Assembly (NCBI GenBank): GCA_001643675.2
Contig: LSRY02000002.1
Coordinates: 843,501 to 907,500, forward strand
Direction of reading: 5' to 3'
DNA: 64,000 nt
Source: Monocercomonoides exilis
Taxonomy: Eukaryota; Preaxostyla; Oxymonadida; Polymastigidae
In this document: positions 44,122 through 55,790 of the stretch, one piece after another
Layout: the number at the start of each line of letters is the position of its first letter
Position numbering within the stretch: position 1 is the first letter of the stretch
Translations under genes and position numbers: made by a program
Notes under the pieces: model-generated
The model's database searches: none
What the model was told of the DNA's origin: nothing
Seen by the model: only the letters and a program-made list of their open reading frames with translations

Positions 44122-46470
44122 CTACTTCTTCAAGTGTATTCCTTCAACTGTCACATCGTTCTCCATCGCCACCACAATGCCCTTTTGTGAAAGCGTGCGA
44201 GAAGTCGAAAAGTCGCCATCAACAACAATCTGTGGCATCCTCTTCATCTGATAGTCAGTCACTTTGCCTTGCTTCACACGACGCATGTTCCACGTGATGA
44301 TAAACGGACCCGAAGTCGTCACAATCGCACGCTCCTTCGGCATCGCCCGCCCTTCACCGCCCTCGTCATCAAAGCCAACCTCCATCGATCTCCGCTTCTT
44401 CTCTTCTTTTCCTTCCTCTTTCTTCGAGCTGTTGCTTCCTTCTCTGTCCTTCTGTGTCAGCATCATCGTGACCCATCCTTCATCATCGAACTTCGCTGGC
44501 GTAAAGCACACCCGCCCGCCCAAACGCATCACATCCCGATACGACAGCTCCAACCTGCGCACTTGCAGACGCGCCTTGTCTTCGCGCGGCATCGACTTCG
44601 TGAAGCAGCTGATAGGCGAGGCTTCGGTTGATGCTGACAGCAGCGTCGGCACCACCAGCAGGCACGTCTGTGTTGTTGCCACCACCCACTCTCCGTCTGC
44701 ACTCACGTCTATTCCAATGATGGCCTCAGGCCCAACGCTCATCATCGTCTTCGCGCGGTTCTTCAGCGACTCGTCGAAGAAGCGCAGGTCGCCCTTCGCC
44801 GAGCCAGACACGATGCACCCGTTCATCGTAGATGCCTCACAAAGGAGGTTTGCTCTCGTTGAAGGTGAATAAAAGAACGAATGCCCAGCATCGCTGCAAA
44901 GCCTACCGTGCAACCCATCTGACTCGCCACGAAGCGTCGAGATCGACGACGCTGTGGACGATGACGATGCCTGGGAAGCGATTCGCGGATCCATCAGGAA
45001 ATGTCCCTGCTTGTTGAAGGCGACAAACAGAGGGTTGTCTGAATGCGGAGACTCCTTCGTCGCTCCGATCAGCCCGTCGATCTTCGTGCCAACCTCGTTC
45101 GTGCCCCACTCCTCCACCACTTGTCCGCGCTCCAAGTCCAGCGCCATCACCCGGCTCATGTCCAGCGGATGCCGCACAAGCATCTGGTTGTCGCTTCGGT
45201 ACAGCATCGCCTGCGACGGGTGTGACCGCTCAGCAACAAGCTGGATCATGCCGTCGCTGCTTGCTCCCAGCGACGATGCAAGCCCTTTGACTGTTGAAAA
45301 TGTGTGGATTTTCTTCATCGGCCCGCTGTTTTGCCCGCGTCTGGATTTTTTCCCACGTGAATGTTTTCCTTCCTCTTCCTCTTCGTCCTCCTCCTCATCT
45401 TCGTCTTCGGGGTGCATTGGAAGTCCGTAGATATCAATTCCACCATTGGACGTGATCACAAATGAGCGAGGTACACTTCTTCCGACTAAAAGCAGCCTGT
45501 TGTCTTCATGTTTGCTAGAAGCAGTTGCCGAAGAACTTTTTTCTGCTTTTCGATCATGTTCTTCTTCTTCATCATCTTCTTCTTCTTCTTTTTCTTCTTC
45601 TTCTTCACTTTCAATCATCTCATCTCCGCGTGCTCTTAAGTTAAGCTCTCTTTTACGTGCCTCAATCAATTCAAGTTCTCTTTGCTGCATTTCTTTCTTT
45701 TCCAGCTCGTCGTCATATTCTTCAAAATCAAGTTCTGATTCGTCTTCATCCTTATCATCTTCTGTTATCGTTTTTCTTGATCCGTTCAAAAGTAATTCTT
45801 GGTCTTCACATTTTTCCCATGGAATTTGATTATTAACTTCAAAAAGTTTCTTTATGCACTCGGTCCGAAATTGTTCAAATTCATCTGAAGAAACAATACG
45901 AACAGTCAATGTAAGGACAGTTCTTTCTAGATGAGTAACAAATACAAATGATTGATGAGCATCTAAAAATGTTAAATTCAAATCGGGTGTCAGTCTATGT
46001 AGGATAAGTGGGGTTCCATCTTCTTTTGAGATATATAAATTGAAATCAAAAAACGGTTTTGTTTTTTTGCCTTTTTGCGGTTTGGCAGTAGAAGTATCAT
46101 TGGTTGTTGGATAAATGCTGACTGTGCATGATGGCTCGGCAAGTTCAAATTGTTGGGCTCTTCCATTGAAAATAAACAGAACTCCATGAACTTGAATTAG
46201 AGGTGCAGGCAATCCAAGCTCAGGAAGATCATCATCTGAATGTTTAGGAGGAAGTTCCGGATAATCTGGTAAATCTTTAAGAAGAGAATCTTGAGCATGT
46301 GGTACGCTTGATGAAGGAGCAGTCAAAGTTTTAATAAGTTGTTCATTATCTTTTCTTGGATTTGAGCGACTCATTCTTTGTTCGATAACTTTTTCTTCAT
46401 CCACATTATTATCTTTCTTCCATGACAATGGATTTAAATGTCCGACAGCTGATTTAACCCAGCCAAACAT
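44122..46470 (-). CDS. VID27: VID27-like WD/PH protein
   Basis: VID27 proteins (yeast Vid27, plant CYPRO4) are cytoplasmic. Vid27 is linked by name to vacuolar import and degradation, but its biochemistry is unclear. The frame is 782 codons with no intron, starting MFGWVKSAVGHLNPLSWKK. The N-terminal half holds a PH-like region, then a long acidic/charged linker. The C-terminal VID27 domain is well marked: LLVGRSVPRSFVITSNGGID, NPLFVAFNKQGHFLMDPRI, GSAKGDLRFFDESLKNRAKT, GIDVSADGEWVVATTQTCLL, VTTSGPFIITWNMRRVKQGK and SQKGIVVAMENDVTVEGIHL. These form a beta-propeller. Composition shifts from AT-rich at the 5' end to GC-rich in the 3' half. The 3' end faces the small membrane-protein gene. Confidence 0.9.
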   Translation of the reverse strand: MFGWVKSAVGHLNPLSWKKDNNVDEEKVIEQRMSRSNPRKDNEQLIKTLTAPSSSVPHAQDSLLKDLPDYPELPPKHSDDDLPELGLPAPLIQVHGVLFIFNGRAQQFELAEPSCTVSIYPTTNDTSTAKPQKGKKTKPFFDFNLYISKEDGTPLILHRLTPDLNLTFLDAHQSFVFVTHLERTVLTLTVRIVSSDEFEQFRTECIKKLFEVNNQIPWEKCEDQELLLNGSRKTITEDDKDEDESELDFEEYDDELEKKEMQQRELELIEARKRELNLRARGDEMIESEEEEEKEEEEDDEEEEHDRKAEKSSSATASSKHEDNRLLLVGRSVPRSFVITSNGGIDIYGLPMHPEDEDEEEDEEEEEGKHSRGKKSRRGQNSGPMKKIHTFSTVKGLASSLGASSDGMIQLVAERSHPSQAMLYRSDNQMLVRHPLDMSRVMALDLERGQVVEEWGTNEVGTKIDGLIGATKESPHSDNPLFVAFNKQGHFLMDPRIASQASSSSTASSISTLRGESDGLHGRLCSDAGHSFFYSPSTRANLLCEASTMNGCIVSGSAKGDLRFFDESLKNRAKTMMSVGPEAIIGIDVSADGEWVVATTQTCLLVVPTLLSASTEASPISCFTKSMPREDKARLQVRRLELSYRDVMRLGGRVCFTPAKFDDEGWVTMMLTQKDREGSNSSKKEEGKEEKKRRSMEVGFDDEGGEGRAMPKERAIVTTSGPFIITWNMRRVKQGKVTDYQMKRMPQIVVDGDFSTSRTLSQKGIVVAMENDVTVEGIHLKK

Positions 46471-46810
46471 TTGATACGAAATTATACCGAAATATGAATG
46501 AACGTATTAAGGGCGCCAGAAAAAATTTTTTTGTTAGAATTAAAATATTAACATAATAAATTAATGAATAAATGATGATGATTTATAAATCGAAATTTGA
46601 AAGATGTCATATATCAACCTTGTATTCTTTGAAAAAAGATTGAAAAAAATAGAATTATTATCTAGTTGCATTGAGTTGAATTTAGTCCAAATTGAAGTGA
46701 TAAAAAAAGAGTTTGTCAACATCAATACCTCCACTTTTTTAAAACAAAAAGCTTATTAATTTGAGAATTAATTTTATTAACTGAAAAAAAAATGAAAAAT
46801 TGTTTGAATT

Positions 46811-47192
46811 ACAGATATCGCATAAAATACTGGACATCGCACAAAATTCCGGACAAGATCAATTTCACAATAACTGCAAGAGGAATAATTCTGACAATTT
46901 TCATCAAAATATATCTCATCAATACAAACTCATTTGATATAAGAAACTTTGAAAATAGCTTCATTTGTGCTCAGAGAAATATATTATTAAAATCTCGTAG
47001 AAATAGGATTATGAGTTTCTCCGAGATTTCAAAAATATTTTATTTCTTGGTTCAAATGAAGCTATTTTGAAAGTCTCGTTTATCATTTGAGTTTGCATTG
47101 ATGAGATATATTTTGATGAAAATTGTCAGAATTATTCCTCTTGCATATATTGTGAAATCGATCTTGTCCGGTATTTTGTGCGATATCTGTGC
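46811..47192. mobile_element. Long foldback / MITE-like inverted repeat
   Basis: Two arms of about 185 bases, roughly 90% identical by eye, face each other around a short centre near 47000-47015. The left arm reads CGCACAAAATTCCGGACAAG then GAGGAATAATTCTGACAATT. The right arm, on the other strand, reads CGCACAAAATACCGGACAAG then the same GAGGAATAATTCTGACAATT. The left end carries an extra partial copy of the terminal 24 bases. No protein is coded. A non-autonomous DNA element is the likely origin; a target-site duplication could not be defined. Confidence 0.85.
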
Positions 47193-47468
47193 TTTGAAAA
47201 AACTTCAAAATAAACATTGATAATAATATTTTCCATGTTTTTTCTTTTCGGAGTCTAGGTAAAAAATTAAATCTGTCTCCTTCAAAACAATATTTGAATC
47301 AAATAGTTTGTTTCGTCAAGATATTTCAAAAGAACACTCAGAATATCATTCAAACAAAAAAAGGAGGATTATTATTGACTTTTTCAAGCTGAATATTCAT
47401 CTCTCTTGTATAAAAAACAAATTGTCAAATTGAAAACATTCTATTGAAAATAATTGCACTTTGCAGTC

Positions 47469-47517
<49 letters not shown>

Positions 47518-47589
47518 AAAAGGACAAATTTGCATTTTTTTGATGAACATTCATTTTGAATTAAATTTATTCCAAAAACAATCAACAAT

Positions 47590-47710
47590 GATTAAAGAAT
47601 ATATATATTAGATACAATGCAGATTAAATCAAATTATTCAAATTGAAAAAATAATTTAAAATTGTGGGGGTTATTTAAAATAACCCCTGTTTATTTGAAT
47701 TGACTTGCTT
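47590..47710 (+). repeat. Dispersed repeat, copy 1 (inverted partner at 51050-51150)
   Basis: The segment TAGATACAATGCAGATTAA at about 47609 recurs in inverse orientation at about 51121-51143. Both are followed by an AAATTTGAATT-rich stretch and a GGTT...AACC palindrome. The two copies bracket the beta-helix gene remnant. Confidence 0.55.
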
Positions 47711-48060
47711 ATTTTTAAAATCTTCATCCAATTTTGAATTGAATGTTCAAAACATGAAAATAGATAACATTAAATAAATCGCATAAAAGATTGATATGAA
47801 ATACTGAAGTTTCTTTTGATTCTCTTTTAGAAAAATTTTGATCTTTCAATAATCTTCTTCGAAAAAATAGAAAAATTCGATAATTCGTTTAAAAGACTGT
47901 TCTAACTTATTCAATCGAAAATTCCAGCTTTATAATGTGAGTTTGTTTGATTATAACAATTAAAAAGTCATTTTTCCCAATATACAAATCATAAAAGCTT
48001 TATCAAATTTTCAGTTTATTTCTTCACAATTGTGAACTGTTTCTTTTAAACCGAAGCACC

Positions 48061-50284
48061 AATGACAACTTCTGTTCCATTTTGTTCAGCACTCATTAGG
48101 TAATTACGACTTTTTTTGTTTTAAGCAACAGCAATTTTCAAACAATATTGTTTTACATTTTTCACCTTGTTGAAAAACAATGTTAAAAATCATTAACAAG
48201 AAATATATAAAACACTGAATGTTTAAAGGAATATGTGGTTATTTTTCAAGATTTCCTGTCGAGTATTAAACATTTCTATTTTTAACAAATTTTTCTTTTT
48301 CGATTTTTATCTTCTTATTTTGCAGATTACACAATTTTCTTACAGATCCAAATTCCATAAACCTTTTGCTTTTGTATATCCCACATTTGCAACGCTATCC
48401 ATCCTCAGGATTGCTCACAAACGAAATACTTATTTCAATTGTGGCAAACATTTATTCTCTCGTGTCCCCATCAACAGCTTTCGCTTCCAGCACGTTAAAA
48501 ACACCATCAACTGTTCTATTGCCTCTTCTGCCAACAGTTCCGACACTTTCTTCTCTGCCTTCAACGCTTCCTTTTTCCACCAAACACTCTCTTCACAAAA
48601 TGCTCCTGTTCATATTGGAACAGAATCTCAGCGAGAAGCACCAGGAAGATTGGCTTCATTCGGACAGTACGGCCATCACTTTGAATGGTGCACATGGAAA
48701 GATTCAACTGGTGGATCAAATAACGGCGGAGCTCTTTATGTTGAATGCACAAATGCAGATCTCTCAATCACGTCTTGTTCATTCAACAATTGTTCTAGTG
48801 GTGATGTTGACGGGGCGTTGTTTTACAGATATTTATTAAATGTAAACATTGCAAAATCCAATTTCACAAGTTGTTCAGCTGCACATGCAGGTGCTGCTTA
48901 TGTTGGCTGGCCCCAATCCAGTTCTGTTTGGGTATTATCAGAAAACCGAGTGGATAATTGCTCAATAAGTAGCAACATTGGAACTGGTTGGGATATCGTG
49001 CTTGACAATATGACATCAAACGGTCAATTCCTGTTTTCGAAATGTGTCAGTATTGCTAATACCGGAGGTGATGCAGCTGGTGCAGTCACGTTTCATTACC
49101 CTCCACCAGTAATACCTCTTCAATATTTGCTCCAAGAGTGCCAGTTCATCAACAACAAAGTCGAAAATCCAACTACCTACGGCGGTGCTGCGCTGTGCTG
49201 CACAAGAACATATGATTGGATGAGCGGGTTCAAATTCATCACATTCTGCTTCTTTGATGGCAATTCCGCAACTAATGGCAGAGGGAATGATGTATTCTTT
49301 TACGGAAGTATCATCACCAAATCTCCATTCCAGCAATGCGGTTCAACAACCCCAACACAAAGAGTATGGAATAACTATACCGCAGATAGCCCCGTATATA
49401 ACGGCTGGCTCCCTCTCATAACAACATTCAAAATCGTGCCAAATGGTGGAACTGATGCTGAAGTCTGTGATAGAACTCAACAGATCCCATGCGCCACAGT
49501 GGAGTATGCACTCGGATGCGTTGCTCCCTTCAGCGATTCCTCCCTCTCTCTTCTCGTCTCCTTTCACTCCCACAAGGACTCTCAAATTCAGTGCATAAAA
49601 TACAAAAATCACAGGAAATAGCACAACTGCCAACACCATCGCCTCCAGTGGCATTCCCCAACCACCAATCTCATGTTCACAATCTTCACAATCAACATCA
49701 TCATTTTCTTCATTTTCATCCTCATTATCATTATCAACATCTTCTTCACCAGATCCATCTGCCTCTTCTGCTCTCTTTCAACAGACCCAGGGTTCCCTCA
49801 CAGTCTCTGTAATCTCCATCGCACACAACTCCTCAAATCCAATCGCCCCCATCCTCTTCCACCTCTCCCAAAACTCCCCTTCCCTCAACCTCAACACAAC
49901 CATCATCGCTGGAACAACCTCCATAACAATAAAAACTCCCCTCTTCTTCCTCACTGCTGGCTCCCTCGCCCTCAACCACACAGCAATCACCAGTCTCGCC
50001 CTCAACTGCCAAAGCATCTTCCACCTCACCTCCCTCACCGCTCCCCTCACCCTCAACTCCTCCAGCATCACCGATATCACCTCCACAGCCACCCCCTCCA
50101 GCTGTGTCCTCTCCTCTGCCACCTCCCCTGCCCTCTCCCTCTCCCTCGCCAACTGCACCATCACCAGCATCAACTCAGCTCCACAAAACCAACAGACTGC
50201 AACCAATGGCGGGTGCATCTCATTCGCATCATCTGCCCCAACCAACGCATTTTCGGTGAGAGCCTCCACTTTCACGGGCTAATA
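48061..50284 (+). pseudogene. Beta-helix surface-protein gene fragment (frameshifted)
   Basis: A 462-codon frame ending at 49621 carries right-handed beta-helix repeats: SFNNCSSGDVDGALFYRYLL, KSNFTSCSAAHAGAAYVGW and ECQFINNKVENPTTYGGAAL. These look like the large polymorphic-outer-membrane-like families of oxymonads. It ends in VPNGGTDAEVCDRTQQIPCA, the usual start of the next long repeat block. That block continues in another frame from about 49550 to 50284: KITGNSTTANTIASSG, FQQTQGSLTVSVISIAHNSS, SIFHLTSLTAPLTLNSSS. It also contains an in-frame TAA near 49600. Full family members are far longer and usually end in a membrane helix, which is absent here. The 5' end is unclear; a possible first exon is MTTSVPFCSALI at 48061. 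I read it as a decayed, 3'-truncated copy, though a sequencing frameshift is possible. Confidence 0.65.
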
Positions 50285-51049
50285 AATGAGCAAAGAATAA
50301 CAAGTGCTTTTGAGATTGATGAGAAATAACTGTAAGAGTATGATGAATGTTCATGGAAACAGAAGCAAAGGTGAAAGGAAGAATACGCTTTTTTTGAAAA
50401 GAAGCTTTCATAAGAGATTTGTGGAGATGAAGAATGAAAAGGAAGAAAGAATTGATAACAAAAATATAGATGATGTGCAACGTGAAAAGAATGAGAAAAT
50501 TAAAGAGAAAGAACAATTCAAAATTTAGATATAACGGAAAAAGAGAGAATGAGGGAAAAAATGAAAGGAAATAAAGAAAAAAGGAAAAGAAAAAGGAAAT
50601 GGACATACGATTCTGCAACTTTAAGATCACTATTCCATGAAAATGGTGATGATTCATTCTGTATTATAAAACACCCAAATGAAACAAATTTATTCATCAG
50701 AATTTTCAGAATATTATTGTTTTCTTTTTATTATTTATGCAAAAACTATAAAAATTATCTTCGAAGCGAATCATTCTTCTCTTAAAATTCAAAACAAATA
50801 ACATTTTCACTTTATTAACAAATTATTTATTTAACATTTATTTAATTTGAGCTTATTTTCACGCTTCCGTAGAATTATCAAGATTTCGTAAATAAAACAG
50901 TCAAAAAAGGTTTGATTTTTCATTTATTTCCACTTTGTTTTAATTAGTGTTTTTTGTTTGTTTTATATTCCTTTCCAACAATTATTATTAATTTGAATGA
51001 TCTTTTCTAATTTGAATTAGGATGAAGATTTTAAATTTTTTCCCTTTTA

Positions 51050-51150
51050 TTTGAATTGGGTGGTATTAATTCAAATTGACATAGGTTTATTTAAAAAACC
51101 TCAATTAATTCAAATTTCCCAACTTAATCTGCATTGTATCTATTGAATTA
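51050..51150 (-). repeat. Dispersed repeat, copy 2 (inverted partner of 47590-47710)
   Basis: Contains the inverse of the TAGATACAATGCAGATTAA core. It is flanked by TTTGAATTGGG and AATTCAAATTGAC elements similar to those beside copy 1. Identity beyond the core is patchy, so the copies are old or only partly homologous. Confidence 0.5.
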
Positions 51151-51659
51151 AAAAATACATTAAAAATTTTTTGGAAGAATAAATTTTGACTCAAACTTTT
51201 TATTGCAAAACCAATATTCATCATCACATGAAACTGCAAATAATATTTTCGTTCGTGACAAACAAAAATGTTATTTGGATGGAAAAAAAATTTTTTTTTC
51301 TTTGATTCAACAATCAATAATTGTTTTTTGAAAAAACCAACTTTTCGATGTTTTTGCACAAAAATTTTAAATTGGAGTTTTTCATGATTTCAGTGGAACA
51401 ATCATTCACAGAATATGATTCTTTAATCCCTTTCAAACACTCAAAAATAGAACAGTTTGTCTGAAGTCAATTTTATTTAAAAAAAAACATGAACAAACCG
51501 TTTCTGGATAAAAAATTAACTTTTTTCAATATTATACGAATGAAATCAATAATCATTTAAAAATATTTCATTTAATTCAGAATTAAAATTAATGGATTGC
51601 ATTGCGTTCAAAAATGGACTGAAAATCATTCAAAAAATAAAAATTTTACATCAATTTAT

Positions 51660-51995
51660 TATTGTTAATGCAAGAAATACTAGACATCACACAAATAACT
51701 GAAAAATATTGTTATTTCGGTGACTGAAACAGGTATTATTCAGGTATTTTTCATGGTAATAAATTTTGTCGAAACTGACTCATTCAGCATATGAGCGTTT
51801 CATTTTTGTTTTGACTGAACATGGCAAAAAAACATTATTGTTATCTCCAAAAAAGCAAATCCAAAATTTCACATCTTTCAATAATTGTTTTTTGCAATGT
51901 TCAGTCAACACGAAAATAAAGACTCGAACACAACATGAGTGAGTCGAGATGAAGTTTGTTTCGAGCTAATTTTTCTGAATTATTCCTCTTGCAGT
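51660..51995. mobile_element. Second, diverged foldback element
   Basis: Its ends resemble the 46.8 kb element: ATACTAGACATCACACAAA on the left, and GAATTATTCCTCTTGCA on the right, which exactly matches part of the first element's right arm. Inside are inverted arms at about 51767-51845 and 51878-51955 sharing TTTTGACTGAACATGGCAAA and its near-complement. A related but internally different non-autonomous element is likely. Confidence 0.6.
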
Positions 51996-52572
51996 TATAG
52001 AAAAAATAAAAATGAAATGTGTTTTTATCACAATTTCGTATTTTCATTTTTTATTCTATTTTTATTAATAAATCTTTTTGGTTCAATTATTGAAATAGTT
52101 TTTTCTGTCTGTGCTGTGATTCATCTCAGGAAAGATGTTTTTGCTATTTTTATTTTTAATTTTGGAACAAAAAACACAAAAAAGAAATTGAAAAAAAAAA
52201 AATAATTAGTGCAAACTATCAGTTTCTTTATGAAAGTTTGAAATTCTTCCTCAAGTTTTTTTCATAAATGGTTGTTTAACTGATTATCAAAAACTGTGGA
52301 AATTGTTTTTCGATTGTATATGAAGCATTCATTTATTAGATCAACAAAAAAAGATATTTATAAAAAATTACGAAAAAAACATTTTTTTCATTAAAAAAAC
52401 GAAAAAATGCAAATAATTATCCAAAAAAATTTTGAATTGATATTTTCGTTTTGCATATATATCGTCATCCATTTTCATTTATAGATTTTATTTTTTGTGA
52501 AGAAATTGTCGAATCGATGATTGGAGGTTATTAAGAATATGTATGTAATTATGGTATAATCGTTTATTTTAA

Positions 52573-54145
52573 ATGACCGAAGCAGAGGAGAAGGAAGCAC
52601 AAATTCAAAAAGTGCTTCAGGCAAAGAAAGAGTATGAGATGGAGCAGATGCTAAAAGACCAATATGTCGGGGAAAGAGTTTGAATAATTAAAAATTATCA
52701 ATATTTGATTATATTTGATTCTTATTAATATTAGGAAAGAATATCAACATTTCTAACTTTTAAAAAGCAAGAAGTTAAAGCACTTCAATCGGAAATACGT
52801 AATCAAGAGAGACTTGCCGAAGAAAAACGCGAGAGTTATCGCATCATGAAAAAAGTTTTTTAATTATTTAGAATGATCCATTTTACAAGCAAATTTATCT
52901 AATATAGGAATATCTTCAAAAGCTAAACCATTTGCTTTATGAGTATCAAAATGAATTATCTCAAAAGAAAACTGAAGCCATCGTTCATGTTGCTCGAGAC
53001 CTTGATGAACTGAGAACTTCAGAGCGAGAAACAGAAATTGAAAGGCGAGACGCAAAGGAAAGATTTAAAAGAGTTGATTTGGATGAATCGGAATTGTTTT
53101 TTAGGGAAAAACTTGTTTGCATTTTCTTTGTCAAAGCTGTTCATATTTGATATAATGTTATTTAAGGCGCATGATCGAGAAATATCAGAAATCCGACAGC
53201 AACACGAAATGGAAGTGAGAGAAATGATTCATAAATATGATGAAATTATTCGGGATTTGCGAGATGAAATGGAAGCACAACGCAAAAAGGAGATAACAGC
53301 TCTCAATGATGCAAAACGTCAACAAATCACCAAACTGACTGAAAAGCATCTTGAAGTGTGATAATAATACTAAAAGAAATAGAATTAATCATTCAAATTC
53401 GTGTCAACATTTTGTTAAACATTTTTCTTCTAGGAATTCCATCGAATCAAAGCATATTACAATGAAACCACTCATCAAGAACACTTCACATTAATTGAAC
53501 AGCTGAAGGGGCAAGTCAGTGAGAAGAAAAAAATAGAGGCAGCGCAACGAAAGATGCTGAGTCAGACAGCTGCTGAAAGCAAAAAAGAAGAAGAGCCACT
53601 TCGGCAAGCAGTGGAAGAATCAGAGAGGCTCCGACAGAGGCTTAAAACTTGGGATGAGGTTAAATGATTCATTTTATTTATTTATTTATTTTTTTTGACA
53701 ATTTAATTTTCTCCCTTAACTTTTCCTCAACGAATGCTGTTCTGAATGATGCATGCTTTCACACATCATATACATATTGCATATATAAAAATTCTTTAAC
53801 AATCATTTAACCTCCTTTCCATCTTCAACTCAAAACATACATCACCCCAACTTCCCCCTCTTCCCTTTCCCCCTCTTCCCTACCCATCCATAGCAAAAAA
53901 TGCAACTCGACGAAGCGAAGTCGAAGGAGCTCACACTGAAAGCGCGTCTGGAGCAGCTGAGCTGGGAGCACGAGGTGCTGACACAGCGGTGTGCGCAGGA
54001 GGAGCGGGACAGAGACGAGCTGCAGGAGGCCTTTGAGAAAGAGGCCTACAGCATCCAGCAGTCGGCGCTGCTCCACGGAATGCTGATGGAGAAGAAGATG
54101 GCGAAGCTGAACGAAATGATGGAGAGAAGAGTGTGAATTAAATCT

Positions 54146-54176
<31 letters not shown>

Positions 54177-55281
54177 TTAACATTTGAAACCTCCACTTTA
54201 TTTTTCAATGACAATATGCTTAATAATTTATTCACTATATTTATAATAACTTCACACTTTCTTATTCTTCTATTTTATCTACCAACACTTCAATTTTCTG
54301 CTCTTCCTTCTCCTCTTTTTTTCTCTCTCTCTTTCTCTTTCCTTCTCTCTCTCTCTCTCTCTCTCTATTTCTCTTCCCTCCTCTCTTCCCTTCCCAATCA
54401 GGATGCCCAACTGTCCGAGCTGCTTCTTCTTGCCGATCCCGATGGTGATGGCATGATTGGCGGAGTTGACCAGAGAGAAGCACGCGACACTGCCGTGGAT
54501 GTGATCAAGCAGAAGAACCAGGAAATACACAGACTCGAAGACGACCTGGAGAAGCTGACGAAGGCGCACAGGGAGACCATTCGGTTCTATGAGGACATCC
54601 TCAAGCAGTACGAGATCCCGTTCGAGGTGTGGATTTGCAGGATGATTGATAGCATTTGTAGTTATTTCATTATTTATTTTGAATTTATTATTATTGCTAT
54701 TATTATTATTATTATTATTATATTTATTAATCTTTTTTCCCATTTGGAATAATTGCTCATTCCTTTCATATTCACCCTCACCCTCCACCCCTTTTCACAT
54801 ACATCAGGAACTTGGCTTCCTTCCTCTTGTTACATCACTGGAGGTTCCCCCGAGCCACGACGAAGAAGAGCTTGAAGAGATTGAGAACATCGACCAGTCA
54901 ATCATTCGGAACAAGCGCAGCGGGCGCACAGGGCGGATGGGGCAAGAAGAAGAAGTGCCGCCGTATTCAGCAACACATCCGATCAGCAAAACAGGCAATG
55001 AAGAAAGAAGACAGCAGATGGGCCAGCCTTCTAGTTCATCTGCTTCTTCTTCCTCTTCTTCTTCCACTATTCCTTCTTCTCCTTCATCACCATCTTCTTC
55101 TTCCTCTTCTACCTCTTCCTCTTTGTCTTCAGCAAGAAAACCTTCTTCGCCTGCTTCAACCACTCCCAGAAGAATCGCCTCCACAAAAGTCACAGCCCGC
55201 TCGCCAATCGCCAAAACCACTGCGAAAAAGGCTGTCACCCCAAAAGCAGTAGCAAAACCCAAGTCAGCAACAACCAAATGA
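52573..55281 (+). CDS. GAS8: DRC4/GAS8 (trypanin), nexin-dynein regulatory complex subunit
   Basis: DRC4 is a coiled-coil base-plate subunit of the axonemal nexin-dynein regulatory complex, needed for flagellar beating. About nine exons with short introns are needed. Readable pieces in order: MTEAEEKEAQIQKVLQAKKE; ISTFLTFKKQEVKALQSEI; EYLQKLNHLLYEYQNELSQ; REISEIRQQHEMEVREMIHK; IIRDLRDEMEAQRKKEITAL; RIKAYYNETTHQEHFTLIEQ; EEEPLRQAVEESERLRQRL; ARLEQLSWEHEVLTQRCAQE; SALLHGMLMEKKMAKLNEMM; EIHRLEDDLEKLTKAHRETI; and ELGFLPL. This order and the LLYEYQNE, WEHEVL and ELGF(K/L)PL landmarks are those of GAS8. A Ser/Pro/Lys-rich tail of about 120 residues follows. The first donor (52678) is GTTTGA. Several introns contain (TTTA)n runs, at 53681 and 54145 for example. 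Introns are spread along the gene. It implies a flagellated organism. Confidence 0.92.
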
Positions 55282-55790
55282 GCAAGAAGAAGTTTGGTGG
55301 GATAAGTGTGATTGTGAAATGAATTCATTGTTTGGCCTTTCACGTCAATATGCCAAATAAAAACGTTCTTTTTTTTCTCCTTTCTTTCTTTCTTTCTTTT
55401 TATTTTTTTTTCGTTAATCTCGATAAAGACAGTTCTTTTTTCAAGATGTTTCTAACATTTCTTTTGTGTTGGATTGTAAAAAAAAAGAAATAAAAAGGAA
55501 ATTTCAAATCAAAATTATACATATCGAAAGCAAACTTGAATGTAACTGAAAAAAGAAAAGAAAAGAAAAGAAAAAATTATTTATAAGTGAAATGGAATAA
55601 AGTTCGAGAACGGAAACATACAAACATATAATAGAAACAATAGAAACAACTAGAAAAAAAGACATTGGGAAAAATTATCTTTGAAATGAGAAGTGAAATG
55701 AAAATGAAATGTGTTACTTTCATTGAAATGCGATTATAATTAGATTAATTTTTTTATTGTTTATTTAAAACTTGTTTTCTCATTAACCTT
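55282..55790. other. Convergent intergenic spacer
   Basis: About 510 bases of AT-rich sequence between the ends of DRC4 (+) and the TmcB-like gene (-). A small CTTT run (55380-55398) and an AAAAG run (55550-55570) are present. No exon is visible. Confidence 0.5.

Larger units (their letters stand above)
46471..48060. other. Repeat-bearing intergenic region
   Basis: Contains the foldback element listed separately, a T tract of about 45 bases at 47470-47514, and one copy of an inverted flanking repeat around 47600-47700. No coding exon is seen. Confidence 0.6.
50285..52572. other. 2.3 kb AT-rich region with diverged repeats
   Basis: From 50300 to 50600 the plus strand is purine-rich but has no convincing gene. 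The inverted repeat partner (51050-51150) and a second foldback (51660-51995) lie here. The rest is simple AT-rich DNA upstream of DRC4. Confidence 0.55.

Noticed and set aside
46471-52572. tRNA or CRISPR-like features in the repeat block
   Set aside because: No cloverleaf with GC stems and no regular direct-repeat/spacer array; the repeats are inverted foldbacks.
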